In this document: piece after piece, positions 1 through 8,495 of the stretch
Layout: each line of letters begins with the position of its first letter
Numbering within the stretch: position 1 is the first letter of the stretch
Source of the DNA: Bacillus velezensis
GTDB taxonomy: Bacteria > Bacillota > Bacilli > Bacillales > Bacillaceae
Assembly: GCF_001461825.1 (NCBI RefSeq)
Contig: NZ_LLZC01000008.1
Span: 51,678 to 115,677, forward strand
Length of the DNA: 64,000 nucleotides
Direction: 5' to 3'
Notes under the pieces: generated by a model
What the model saw: the letters and a program-made list of their open reading frames with translations, nothing else
Told to the model about the DNA's origin: nothing
Database searches by the model: none
Position numbers and translations under genes: made by a program

Positions 1-618
1 TTGCCGGTGAATATGTTCGATATGCGGCAGTGTCCGTTTGTTGAGCATCGTTTCCGCTGAAACCATTACACCTGCTTCGACCAGCGTGCGGCTGTTTTCA
101 ATCATTTTGTCAAAATAGCGCGCCCGCTGTTCAAATGTCGGTTTCTTCTCCATCATCGCAAATCCGATGTCGGCAAAGTCCTCGACCGTTCCCCAGTTGT
201 GAGAAATGTGAAGAACGTCCAAATAGGGAATAATCCGTTCGTAGCGCCCGATATCAAGCGTCAGGTTTGAATTGATCTGTGTGCGCACGCCGCGTTCATG
301 CGCATATTTTAAAAGCGGGACGACGTATTCCTTTACCGATTTCAGCGAAAGCATCGGTTCGCCGCCCGTAATGCTGATAGAGCGTAACAGAGGAATTTCA
401 TCAAGCCGCTTTAATAAAAGGTCGATCGGCAGCGCATTCGGGTCTTTCGGCTGGAGCGTGTACCCGACGGCGCAGTGCTCGCATCGCATATTGCACAAAG
501 TCGTCGTTGTGAATTCAACGTTCGTCAGTTTCATATCTCCATACTGGTCGACATCCATGTACGCTTCCCAAGGATCGTACTCCGGTGTGATCGGACGCAG
601 TGTTGTGTTTTGTGTCAT
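1..618 (-). CDS. yfkAB: YfkAB radical SAM protein (N-terminal part, cut by window edge)
   Basis: The reverse strand from 618 reads open to the left edge, so only about the first 205 residues are present. Near residue 42 there is a CNMRCEHC motif, the CxxxCxxC signature that binds the 4Fe-4S cluster of radical SAM enzymes, followed by a GGEP motif for SAM binding. The start ATG at 616-618 has a good ribosome binding site (AAAGGAG) about 9 bases upstream. In B. subtilis this locus lies next to yfjT and pdaA, as here. The substrate and reaction are not known. The family assignment is secure; the symbol follows gene order. Confidence 0.85.
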   Translation of the reverse strand, partial: MTQNTTLRPITPEYDPWEAYMDVDQYGDMKLTNVEFTTTTLCNMRCEHCAVGYTLQPKDPNALPIDLLLKRLDEIPLLRSISITGGEPMLSLKSVKEYVVPLLKYAHERGVRTQINSNLTLDIGRYERIIPYLDVLHISHNWGTVEDFADIGFAMMEKKPTFEQRARYFDKMIENSRTLVEAGVMVSAETMLNKRTLPHIEHIHRQ

Positions 619-764
619 GACTATCTAACTCCTTTATAAATGGGGCATACTAACGTCTGCCAACTGTTAATTTTAGACCTGATCTGCCAAGATCGCAAGT
701 AGCGGAACCATTGAAAAACGGCAAAAAATACGCTACCATTATAAAAAATGAATGGAGTGGAAGT

Positions 765-950
765 ATGGGGAATGCAGTAAACAGCAAAGATCAGCAGCTC
801 GATTACTTAAAGAACAGACTCGATATGTTTATGAATGTCATTGATTCATTAGACCCTGAATCAACGGACGTTGAAGATATAGACCGGCTCATCGGCATGC
901 TTGATGATCTGGAAGCAAAATACGAACGCTTTAAAAAGGATTGGGAATAA
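765..950 (+). CDS. yfjT: Small SE1561-family protein YfjT
   Basis: A 61-residue, acidic, probably helical protein with no membrane segment or signal peptide. The ATG at 765 is chosen because GGAGTGG lies directly upstream at the right distance; the upstream in-frame ATG at 711 has no ribosome binding site. Length and place, between yfkAB and pdaA, match B. subtilis yfjT. It is followed immediately by a strong terminator, so it appears to be a single-gene unit. The function is unknown. Confidence 0.8.
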   Translation: MGNAVNSKDQQLDYLKNRLDMFMNVIDSLDPESTDVEDIDRLIGMLDDLEAKYERFKKDWE

Positions 951-951
951 A

Positions 952-979
952 CCCCGGCGGATGCCGGGGTTTTTCTTTT
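952..979 (+). terminator. Rho-independent terminator of yfjT
   Basis: A GC-rich hairpin (CCCCGGC/GCCGGGG) followed by a T-rich run starts right after the yfjT stop codon. Confidence 0.85.
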
Positions 980-1050
980 TCCATAATGCGGCTGTATAAA
1001 AGGGCAGGGCCTACTGCAAAATAAGGAAAAATGCAGAAGGAGTGCTGGTC

Positions 1051-1842
1051 ATGAAATGGTTTTGTTCAATTTGCTGCATGGCCGTTTTACTTGCGGGAGG
1101 CATCAACAGCGCAGAAGCCGTGCCGAATGAACGGATAAACTGGGGCTTTAAACGCAGCGTCAATCATCAGCCGCCAGATGCCGGCAGACAGCTGGACAAT
1201 CTGGTCAAAAAATATGATGCCTTTTATTTAGGCAATACGAAAGAAAAGACCATCTATTTAACGTTTGATAACGGATATGAAAATGGGTACACCCCGAAAG
1301 TGCTTGATGTGTTAAAAAAACATCACGTCACGGGCACTTTTTTTGTCACGGGTCATTTTGTGAAAGAGCAGCCTGATTTGATTAAACGGATGTCAAAGGA
1401 AGGCCATATCATCGGCAATCATTCTTTTCATCATCCTGATCTGACGACAAAAACGGGCGATCAGATTCAAGACGAACTCGATTCCGTCACGGAAGCTGTG
1501 TACAACATTACCGGAAAGCGGGACAACCTGTATCTCCGTCCGCCGCGCGGCGTATTCAGCGAATATGTCCTAAAAGAAACGAAGCGCCTCGGCTACCAAA
1601 CCGTTTTCTGGTCCGTCGCATTTGTCGACTGGAAGGTTAACGAGCAAAAAGGGAAACAATACGCCTATGATCACATGATAAAGCAGGCGCATCCCGGCGC
1701 GATCTACCTTCTTCACACCGTTTCAAAGGACAATTCAGAAGCTCTGGACGATGCCATTACCGATTTGAAAAAAGAAGGCTACACGTTTAAAAGCATTGAT
1801 GACCTGATGTTTGAGAAAGAAATGAAGCTGCCGCGCCTGTAG
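1051..1842 (+). CDS. pdaA: N-acetylmuramic acid deacetylase PdaA (spore cortex)
   Basis: A 263-residue secreted polysaccharide deacetylase, the same length as B. subtilis PdaA. PdaA removes the acetyl group from muramic acid during muramic-delta-lactam formation in spore cortex, which is needed for germination. The N-terminus is a signal peptide with a hydrophobic core at about residues 4-18. The NodB domain follows with TFDNGYENG (Asp73), the metal histidines in NHSFHH (His124, His128) and LRPPRG near residue 163. The ATG at 1051 is preferred over the GTG at 1042, which abuts the GAAGGAG ribosome binding site. The gene stands alone, closed by a hairpin shared with convergent yfjR. Confidence 0.95.
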   Translation: MKWFCSICCMAVLLAGGINSAEAVPNERINWGFKRSVNHQPPDAGRQLDNLVKKYDAFYLGNTKEKTIYLTFDNGYENGYTPKVLDVLKKHHVTGTFFVTGHFVKEQPDLIKRMSKEGHIIGNHSFHHPDLTTKTGDQIQDELDSVTEAVYNITGKRDNLYLRPPRGVFSEYVLKETKRLGYQTVFWSVAFVDWKVNEQKGKQYAYDHMIKQAHPGAIYLLHTVSKDNSEALDDAITDLKKEGYTFKSIDDLMFEKEMKLPRL

Positions 1843-1844
1843 AA

Positions 1845-1877
1845 AACACCTCTCCTGGTAATGGAGAGGTGTTATTT
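1845..1877 (+). terminator. Terminator between convergent pdaA and yfjR
   Basis: An 11-bp perfect stem (AACACCTCTCC with GGAGAGGTGTT) and a T-rich tail lie just after pdaA. The yfjR remnant ends beside it from the other side, so it may serve both. Confidence 0.8.
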
Positions 1878-1879
1878 TG

Positions 1880-2739
1880 TTATTTTAAGCTTTTAATCAG
1901 TGCAGCCCAATCCAGATCCCCGAAGCCTTGTTCGATCCCGCTTTCAAAATGGCTCTTGGCCAGCTCGGCAAGAGGGAGTTTTGCGGAAACCTGTTCAGCG
2001 GCGGCGAGCGCCAGATTGGTATCCTTCAGCCCTAAAGACATTTTGAAACCGGCCGGCTCAAATTTCTCCTCAGCCATCATGGTTCCGTAATTTTGATAGA
2101 CTGGAGAACCAAAGAGCGTGCCGGCGATTTCTAAAAATTGTTTCCGTTCTAACCCGTATTTCTCCATCATTAAAATGATTCAGATAACGCCTCCAGCATG
2201 GACACGAGCAAGAAATTGACGCTGATTTTCGCGGCATTGGCCGTTTTTGTTTCTTCACCAGTGTCCAATACTTGCTGACTCAGGATGTTAAGCAGCGGTT
2301 CGGCCTTTTTCTTCGCTTCTGCCGGTCCGGCTGTGATGATGCGGAGTTCGGCCTTCTCGGCGGCATCGGGGCGGCCGAGGACGGGAGCGGCGATAAAGGA
2401 CTGCCCTCTGCCCGAATGTGCGGCGGAAAGCTGTTCTGACAGCGTTGTACTGATCGTGCTCATCGAAATATGAATGCCGTTTTCAGATAACCCGGCAATA
2501 ATGCCGCAAGCTCCGAAAGTCACGTCTGTTACGGCTTCATCGTCTGACAGCATGGACAGCACGATATCCGCATGTTCAGCTGCCTGGCGGGGCGTTTCGG
2601 CATATTCGGCCCCTTTTTCCAGCAGGTCAGCCGCTTTTTCTTTCGTCCGGTTATATACAGTCAGGCTGTATCCGGCTTTCATGATATTTTCGGCGATGGG
2701 GCGGCCCATATTGCCGAGTCCGACGATGGCGATCTTCAT
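1880..2739 (-). pseudogene. yfjR: yfjR, 3-hydroxyisobutyrate dehydrogenase-like, split by a frameshift
   Basis: Two reverse-strand reading frames (2739 to 2170 and 2170 to 1880) together make one protein of the beta-hydroxyacid dehydrogenase family, about 286 residues. The first holds the Rossmann motif GLGNMG near residue 7 and ends ALSESF; the second begins MMEKYG and carries the helical C-terminal domain. At the junction the coding strand reads TCATTTTAATGATGG. One extra T in the T run would restore a continuous frame, so a one-base deletion (or a base-calling error in a homopolymer) is the likely cause. The start has a GGAGGG site upstream. The stop and restart overlap as TAATG, so two-piece translation cannot be excluded. 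Confidence 0.8.
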
Positions 2740-2789
2740 TTGACAGTCCCTCCAATGAAAAGTTTTCCACCATTATACATGCAAAATGG

Positions 2790-3437
2790 TTAATCCGCTG
2801 TGTACAGGATTGCCACTTTCAGTTCAGGTTCGGAAGACCATCCGGAGTCTGAGGCGGCTTTCCCCTTATAAAATCCGGTAAACCGCGTTTTAATGATTGT
2901 TTTTGAATGGGGTTTTACAGTGAATGTTTTTGATTTGAATGTGACGTCCTTTATGTTTTCTGATAAATCCGGGGTGACAGAAATGGTTTGTTCCCCTTTT
3001 CCGTAATGATTGATATAAAGCGTGCAGCTCATGCCCGCTCTTTTTCGCTCAACCAGATGACTGCATTCGCTGCGGTGCTTCAAATATTCGACAGCCTCTT
3101 TTTCGGGCGCGAACTGTTTTAAGGAAAAAGCAGCATATTCAGTGGCGGGACTGATACCGGAAGCGGCCCCCATACTGAGAAAGATCAGAAACAGCCCCGC
3201 TGCGGGAAGCGTCCGCCTGAACGCGGCGGCACACCAGATTAACGCCGCAAAGTAAAGCAGGACCCCGGGGATGACGGAGATATGGGCTCCATCTTCCGGC
3301 CAAGAGGAATAGCCGAGCGACTCAAAGATGTAATCAGACACCGTACGGCCGTTATACAGCGGGGCAATGGACATGACACTGAAAGCCAGGAGGACAGAAG
3401 AAATGATTTTGTGAGAAAAGATGGTAACGGCGCACAC
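2790..3437 (-). CDS. Unrecognised membrane protein between yfjQ and yfjR
   Basis: I do not recognise this 215-residue protein. It has three hydrophobic stretches at about residues 10-26, 52-70 and 76-95, then a hydrophilic C-terminal domain of about 115 residues, rich in beta-forming residues and probably outside the membrane. That domain has two cysteines near residues 124 and 137. The proposed GTG at 3437 directly abuts AAAGAG, so the true start is uncertain. It lies between yfjQ and yfjR on the same strand, about 50-60 bases from each. I recall no gene at this place in B. subtilis, so it may be specific to this species group. Confidence 0.6.
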   Translation of the reverse strand: MCAVTIFSHKIISSVLLAFSVMSIAPLYNGRTVSDYIFESLGYSSWPEDGAHISVIPGVLLYFAALIWCAAAFRRTLPAAGLFLIFLSMGAASGISPATEYAAFSLKQFAPEKEAVEYLKHRSECSHLVERKRAGMSCTLYINHYGKGEQTISVTPDLSENIKDVTFKSKTFTVKPHSKTIIKTRFTGFYKGKAASDSGWSSEPELKVAILYTAD

Positions 3438-3472
3438 CTCTTTACGTTTTTTTCCAGACTATCATGTTTTCT

Positions 3473-3500
3473 TAAAAAAAAGAACAGCCCGCAGCCGTTC
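3473..3500 (-). terminator. Terminator of yfjQ
   Basis: On the reverse strand the hairpin GAACGGC...GCTGTTC is followed by a run of eight or more Ts, immediately after the yfjQ stop codon. It separates yfjQ from the unrecognised membrane gene. Confidence 0.75.
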
Positions 3501-4460
3501 TTACTTGAAAATATTAAACCAGCCTTTGCGGGCGAACCAAAACAGCATGGCGGCCACAAGGACGGCCATTACGCCCAAAACGATAAAATACCCGTATTTC
3601 CAATGAAGCTCAGGCATGTTATCGAAATTCATGCCGTAAACCCCTGCGATGAACGTCAGCGGGATAAAAATGGTCGAGACGATGGTTAATGTCATCATAA
3701 TGGCGTTCATCCGGTTTGAATTCAGCGTCACATAGCTGTCCCGCAAATCTGACGTCATATCACGGTTTGACTCGATCAGCTCGGCCAGTTTTAACAGGTG
3801 GTCATAAATATCGCTGAAATACGCCTTCGTTTCACGGCTTTCTTTTACATGGTCAAGGCTCAAAATCCGGTACATTAAATCGCGCATCGGAATGATCGTC
3901 CGTCTCAGGTTCAAAAGATCAGTCCGCAATTCAAACACTTCATTCATTAAAGTGCCGTAAGATTTATGGGTTCTGCTGTCTTCAATTTCATTCAGCCGGT
4001 CTTCAATTTTGTACAGCACGGGGAAATATTCATCGACAAGCTGGTCCATAATCATATAAGTGATGTGCCCGGGCCCTTTTTTGGCTAATCCCGGAGAAGC
4101 GAAAAACCGTTCTCTCACCTTTGAGACGCCGGGCGATTCGTGCAAATGGAAGCTGACGATAAAACGGTCGGACTGAAAAATGTCCACCTCTTCCATTTCC
4201 AGTGTGTCCGGGTTCAAGGCGTGGAGCACATAAAAACGGTAGCCGTCATAATGGTCGATTTTCGGCCGCTGCATATGCTGAAAGCAATCCTCGATCGCAA
4301 GCGGATGAAAGTGAAAATAATCCCGCAGCAGCTCGGTTTCATGCATCTCGGCGCCGAAAAAATCAATCCAGTACCATGCGATGTCCGGTTGTTCTGTACG
4401 TGATAGGGGGATATTATCTAATATCTCATTATGTGTTGTGATTGCGGTTATATGTATCAT
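3501..4460 (-). CDS. yfjQ: CorA-family divalent metal ion transporter YfjQ
   Basis: A 319-residue CorA-type channel for magnesium or a related divalent ion. The long N-terminal part is cytoplasmic and helical. Two transmembrane helices lie at the C-terminus, the first ending in the family signature YGMNFDNMPE near residue 280; GMN is the selectivity motif. The positively charged tail KGWFNIFK is also typical. The start at 4460 (MIHITAI) has GGAGGG upstream; the in-frame ATG 21 bases earlier lacks one. The gene is transcribed away from yfjP. The metal preference cannot be read from sequence. Confidence 0.9.
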   Translation of the reverse strand: MIHITAITTHNEILDNIPLSRTEQPDIAWYWIDFFGAEMHETELLRDYFHFHPLAIEDCFQHMQRPKIDHYDGYRFYVLHALNPDTLEMEEVDIFQSDRFIVSFHLHESPGVSKVRERFFASPGLAKKGPGHITYMIMDQLVDEYFPVLYKIEDRLNEIEDSRTHKSYGTLMNEVFELRTDLLNLRRTIIPMRDLMYRILSLDHVKESRETKAYFSDIYDHLLKLAELIESNRDMTSDLRDSYVTLNSNRMNAIMMTLTIVSTIFIPLTFIAGVYGMNFDNMPELHWKYGYFIVLGVMAVLVAAMLFWFARKGWFNIFK

Positions 4461-4566
4461 AAACAACCCTCCGCCTGCCATTATATCATGCGGCGTTATG
4501 AAGAAAAGTATACGAATTGCCGCCCGGCCGCTTCATGATATACTTGGACAAAAAGGGGTGGAGCAT

Positions 4567-5430
4567 ATGTGGAAGGAAACGGTTTCGGTCACGCCGCCGT
4601 ATCATTTTGATAAAGTCCTTGAAAGGCTGTCGCTCGATCCGCTGAATGCGGTCGATCTTAAAGCAAGGTCAATCAAAGTGCCGCTCAGAACACGGGACGG
4701 CAAACTGTCCGTCATCACGGTTCAAGGGGAAGGCACCGCCGCAGACCCGGTTTTTCTCGTCAGCGGAGAAACGGACCGCAAAGAGATGATTGAACGGATC
4801 AAACACATTTTTCAGTGGGAACAGCCGCTTCAGCCTGTGCTTGATCATTTCTCAAAAACAAATCTGTCGGCGCTTTTTGAGGAACATGCGGGAACCCCGC
4901 TCGTCTTGGAATATGACGTCTACAACTGTCTCATGAAATGCATCATCCACCAGCAGCTCAACCTGTCTTTCGCATTTACCTTAACGGAACGGTTCGTCCA
5001 TGCCTTCGGTGAACAAAAAGACGGCGTCTGGAGCTATCCCGAGCCGAAAACGATCGCGGCGCTTGAGTATCAGGACTTGCGGGAGCTCCAGTTCAGCATG
5101 AGAAAAGCGGAATATGCGATTGACATTTCACGGATGATTGCAGAAGGAGCGCTCAATCTGGCGGAACTTACCCATTTGTCGGATGAAGACATTATGAAAA
5201 AGCTGATCGCCATCAGAGGCATCGGCCCGTGGACCGTCCAAAACGTCCTCATGTTCGGTCTCGGCCGCCCGAATCTGTTTCCTTTGGCGGACATCGGCCT
5301 GCAAAACGCCGTCAAACGCCGCTTCGCCCTAGAGGATAAACCGTCAAAAGACGTAATGCTCCAGGTAAGCAGCGAATGGGCGCCGTATTTAAGCTATGCG
5401 TCCTTGTACTTGTGGAGAAGTATTGAATGA
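4567..5430 (+). CDS. yfjP: DNA-3-methyladenine glycosylase YfjP (AlkA type)
   Basis: A 287-residue base-excision repair glycosylase of the HhH-GPD superfamily, similar in organisation to AlkA. The helix-hairpin-helix motif IRGIGPWTV lies near residue 216 and the catalytic aspartate follows in LADIG near residue 242. The N-terminal region resembles the AlkA accessory domain. The reading frame is open much further upstream, but the ATG at 4567 has AAGGGGTGGAG just before it and gives the length expected from B. subtilis YfjP. It is divergent from yfjQ and 133 bases before yfjO on the same strand. Confidence 0.88.
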   Translation: MWKETVSVTPPYHFDKVLERLSLDPLNAVDLKARSIKVPLRTRDGKLSVITVQGEGTAADPVFLVSGETDRKEMIERIKHIFQWEQPLQPVLDHFSKTNLSALFEEHAGTPLVLEYDVYNCLMKCIIHQQLNLSFAFTLTERFVHAFGEQKDGVWSYPEPKTIAALEYQDLRELQFSMRKAEYAIDISRMIAEGALNLAELTHLSDEDIMKKLIAIRGIGPWTVQNVLMFGLGRPNLFPLADIGLQNAVKRRFALEDKPSKDVMLQVSSEWAPYLSYASLYLWRSIE

Positions 5431-5563
5431 TGAGGATTTTGGAAACTTCCAGTGAAAAACATGAAGGAACCGCCGGCTGCATGTTATACTGAAAAGATGT
5501 GATATTTCAAATCAGCCGTTTTCCCATGAGGAAGGCTTTATATAGAAACGGAGAGAAAAAAAC

Positions 5564-6964
5564 GTGAATCAACATCAAAAAAAGGCGCCTGCCGAATTGA
5601 AAATCGGACAGACATTTCCGCTGACCATCAAACGTCTCGGCATTAACGGAGAGGGCGTCGGCTATTTTAAGAAAAAAGTTGTCTTCGTTCCCGGCGCTCT
5701 GCCCGGTGAAGAAGTCGTTGCCGAAGCGACAAATGTGCAGCCGAAATTTTCAGAAGCACGCGTCAAAAAAATCCGCAAGCCGTCTGAACACCGTGTCACG
5801 CCGCCATGTCCGGTCTACGACCAGTGCGGCGGCTGTCAGCTTCAGCATCTGGCATACACCCAGCAGCTTCGCGAAAAACGCGACATCGTCATTCAGTCTC
5901 TGGAACGTCATACGAGATTCAATGTCGAAGAAATGAACATTAAAGATACGATCGGAATGGACAACCCTTGGAATTACCGGAACAAAAGCCAGTTCCAAGT
6001 CGGACGCTCGCAAAGCGGCAGCATCATTGCCGGCTTATACGGACTTGATTCCCATAAAATCGTCCCGATTAAGGAATGCATTGTCCAGCATCCGGCGACA
6101 AACAAAACAACGGGTATCGTCCGCCGTATTTTGGAAAAACACAACGTATCTGTTTATAACGAACGGACCAAAAAAGGCGATGTCCGCACCATCGTGACGA
6201 GAGTCGGTTTTGAAACAGGCGAAGTGCAGGTCGTGCTTGTCACCGCGAAAGAGACACTGCCGAATAAAGACGAGATCGTCAAAGCCATTCAGAACCGTCT
6301 GCCGGAAGTGAAATCGATTATTCAAAACATCAACGGCGCGCGCACATCCGTCATTTTCGGTGACAAAACAAAAGCGCTGGCCGGAAGCCATGCCATTCAA
6401 GAAGTGCTCGGTGACGTGTCCTTTGAACTGAGCGCCCGCGCCTTCTTCCAGCTCAACCCTGAGCAGACGGTTAAGCTGTATGACGAAGTGAAACAAGCGG
6501 CTCAGCTGACAGGAAAAGAAAAAGTCGTAGACGCGTATTGCGGCGTCGGTACGATCGGCATGTGGGTTTCAAACGGCGCAAAAGAGATCCGCGGCATGGA
6601 CGTCATTAAAGAATCAATTGACGATGCGAAGAAAAACGCCAAAAAACACGGCATCAAAAACGCGGCATATGTCACAGGAACAGCCGAACACTGGCTCCCG
6701 AAATGGACGAAAGAAGGCTTCCGCCCTGACGTGGTCATCGTCGACCCGCCGAGAACGGGCTGTGACAGAACATTTTTAGATACCATCAAAAAAGTAAAAC
6801 CGAAACGCTTCGTCTACGTATCCTGCAATCCTTCCACATTGGCGAAAGACTTGCAGACGCTGTCGAAGGACTATCGCGTCGAATATATTCAGCCTGTTGA
6901 TATGTTTCCGCAGACGGCTCATGTGGAAGCCGTGGCGAAGCTTGTATTAAAATCGTCTAACTAA
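5564..6964 (+). CDS. yfjO: TrmA/RlmD-family RNA 5-methyluridine methyltransferase
   Basis: A 466-residue SAM-dependent methyltransferase that makes 5-methyluridine in RNA. An N-terminal TRAM domain (about residues 15-75) is followed by an iron-sulfur cluster motif [10 protein letters not shown] near residues 82-91. The SAM-binding motif [10 protein letters not shown] is near residue 325, VDPPRTGCD near 395 and the catalytic cysteine in CNPST near 421. In B. subtilis the 23S rRNA activity (RlmCD) was assigned to the paralogue YefA, so the exact target of this YfjO orthologue remains open. The start has GGAGAG upstream. Confidence 0.9.
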   Translation: MNQHQKKAPAELKIGQTFPLTIKRLGINGEGVGYFKKKVVFVPGALPGEEVVAEATNVQPKFSEARVKKIRKPSEHRVTPPCPVYDQCGGCQLQHLAYTQQLREKRDIVIQSLERHTRFNVEEMNIKDTIGMDNPWNYRNKSQFQVGRSQSGSIIAGLYGLDSHKIVPIKECIVQHPATNKTTGIVRRILEKHNVSVYNERTKKGDVRTIVTRVGFETGEVQVVLVTAKETLPNKDEIVKAIQNRLPEVKSIIQNINGARTSVIFGDKTKALAGSHAIQEVLGDVSFELSARAFFQLNPEQTVKLYDEVKQAAQLTGKEKVVDAYCGVGTIGMWVSNGAKEIRGMDVIKESIDDAKKNAKKHGIKNAAYVTGTAEHWLPKWTKEGFRPDVVIVDPPRTGCDRTFLDTIKKVKPKRFVYVSCNPSTLAKDLQTLSKDYRVEYIQPVDMFPQTAHVEAVAKLVLKSSN

Positions 6965-6982
6965 AATAAACAATTCGTAATC

Positions 6983-7028
6983 AGACCTGGATTTCGGTAT
7001 AAACATTTCCGATTTCCGGGTCTTTTTC
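6983..7028 (+). terminator. Terminator of yfjO
   Basis: An imperfect hairpin, AGACCtGGA paired with TCCgGGTCT, ends in TTTTT. Its arms resemble the terminator after yfjN at 9498, which also has GGATTTCG and CCGGGTCTTTTT. Confidence 0.65.
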
Positions 7029-7356
7029 ATGTTTTGCCCTTGTCCTGACTGTTTTTTGTCTTTATTTAACTGATAAAAAGAGTTGAAAAAACGGCGGGGA
7101 AATCGAGTGGAAAACAACCAAGCAGGCTGCTTTCTATTAACACTTTCTTTTTTCCGTTTGGAAACGGCATTACAGATAAAATATGAAGATCTTGTTGTGA
7201 ATCAGAAGCAATAACAAGTCGTTCAAGTTCTGTGAATACTTGTAATTTCAGTTAATATTTTGTAAACTTCTTTAATAAGTAATTATCGCGACAATCATGC
7301 TTCATCATATAATGATGTTAGATTGTCACTTGCTAAAAAGTATTGGAGAAAAGGAA

Positions 7357-7656
7357 ATGGATAAAGTAAACAAAAAACGACCGTTATTTAAAAGAAGTTG
7401 GTTTCAAACGTTGTTGGCATTTTTAGTTTCACAGCTTTATTTTAATTTTGCAGTATTAACGGGATGGGGTCCTAATTATAGAGAAATGAATGGATTCCCA
7501 GCAAACATAGTTGAACTGGATTTCTTTCAAACATATCTTTCATTCTATGATAATCCATGGTTTAATATTGTCACTGTTTTCTTGGGGGTTTTCACTGTTA
7601 TACACATAATCACAGGTATAACAAAGGATATTCGAAATGAAAGCCATAACTTCTGA
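7357..7656 (+). CDS. Small membrane protein, possibly YfzA-like
   Basis: A 99-residue protein with a basic N-terminus and two transmembrane segments, at about residues 15-35 and 66-88. The loop between them contains GWGPNYREMNGFP and DFFQTYL. This pattern of a TGWG/NG-P loop between two helices recalls the YfzA-like family of small Bacillus membrane proteins; that link is from memory and tentative. The ATG at 7357 has GGAGAAAAGG upstream and is preferred to the start 60 bases earlier, which lacks a site. It is A+T-rich and stands alone in the accessory pocket. The function is unknown. Confidence 0.65.
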   Translation: MDKVNKKRPLFKRSWFQTLLAFLVSQLYFNFAVLTGWGPNYREMNGFPANIVELDFFQTYLSFYDNPWFNIVTVFLGVFTVIHIITGITKDIRNESHNF

Positions 7657-7881
7657 TGCCTTATTTAATGATGAAAGAAACTTTCTTATTAATCTTATGA
7701 ATGAAGACTGCGGCAATTAGTCAGCAGTCTATTTTATTGGTTCTGGATCAGGATTACCGAATCGTAATCTTATACAAACATATATAGGTGATTGTATAAA
7801 GATATTAACATAAGGGGTTTGAAAGCCAATCGACCCTTAGTACATATACTGTATAGAGCCAGAAGCCACTTGTTGCGTTGG

Positions 7882-8175
7882 TTATATTTCTAAACCATGA
7901 GCAAATCTCAAATGGTCCAGATTGAAGTTTTGAATTCTTTTAAGTTCGAGTTTATTTTCTCTTCCCATCCCCTTACTCCATACCATCCCCAACTCATTTT
8001 GCTTAATCATATTATTTCTTGAAATTCGTTTTCCGCAAATGATATTGAGATACGGATATGGTGCAGCGTTAAATATTTTATCTTCGATAACAGGACAAAT
8101 ATTTTGCATTGGTAATAGGGAGAACTCATATGATATTCTATTTAGGTTGGAATCCTTTTTGTCCAAAAAGAGCAA
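7882..8175 (-). pseudogene. Degenerate reverse-strand reading frame in accessory pocket
   Basis: A 97-codon open frame with no recognisable domain. Its only start is a TTG without a ribosome binding site, and its beginning overlaps another short frame (8138-8255). The composition is plausible for protein (balanced charged and aromatic residues, ending LRFAHGLEI), so it may be the C-terminal remnant of a lost gene. I cannot name a family. Confidence 0.3.
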
Positions 8176-8255
8176 AAGTAAGGCCGCTAAGAAAGATGAA
8201 GGTCAGCGCTACTACTAATAAACCACAATATAAAAAAATAGGTGTAGATAATCAT
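8138..8255 (-). pseudogene. Possible 38-residue membrane peptide with a frameshift in an A7 run
   Basis: Starting from the reverse-strand ATG at 8255, removing one base from the seven-A run at 8232-8238 gives an open frame of 38 residues. It is one strongly hydrophobic helix (LLVVALTFIFLSGL in the middle) with the tail GQKGFQPK, ending at a TAG at 8138. As it stands the frame is broken. The upstream GAAAGAG is a weak and distant ribosome binding site. This could be a decayed small membrane protein gene or chance. Confidence 0.25.
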
Positions 8256-8495
8256 CACACTTTTTTCTCTTTCGAACCGATTATATGGTTAAGGAGTTGT
8301 AAGGTGTTCTATCATATCTATTCTACTTCAGTTTGCTTTTCACTTTTTAACGAGTAAAAAGTGAAATGTTCAAAATTTACTATCGTTTGATAAGAAGTGC
8401 TGACACATGCTATAAGTGTAAAAGAAGCATGGTCAGTTTTTAATTTTGGGATAAAGGTTTGGCTGTATCCCATCATGAAAGGATTTGGATTTGTT

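Larger units (their letters stand above)
7029..8495. other. A+T-rich accessory segment between yfjO and yfjN
   Basis: About 1.4 kb of visibly A+T-rich sequence, unlike the G+C-richer genes on both sides. It contains one convincing small gene (7357-7656), a weak reverse-strand reading frame (7882-8175) and a short broken membrane-peptide frame (8138-8255). 7029-7356 holds no gene but has a TATAAT box at 7308-7313. 7657-7881 and 8256-8495 hold nothing else I can support. In B. subtilis I recall yfjO and yfjN as direct neighbours, so this looks like acquired and decaying DNA. Confidence 0.6.

Noticed and set aside
272..628. A forward open frame of 118 codons opposite yfkAB
   Set aside because: It lies fully antisense to the radical SAM gene, has no ribosome binding site and resembles no protein.
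5564..6964. Naming YfjO as RlmCD
   Set aside because: In B. subtilis that activity was assigned to the paralogue YefA; family membership alone does not settle the target.
8109..8357. A forward open frame of 82 codons in the accessory pocket
   Set aside because: No ribosome binding site, an unlikely composition, and overlap with the reverse-strand remnants that look more protein-like.
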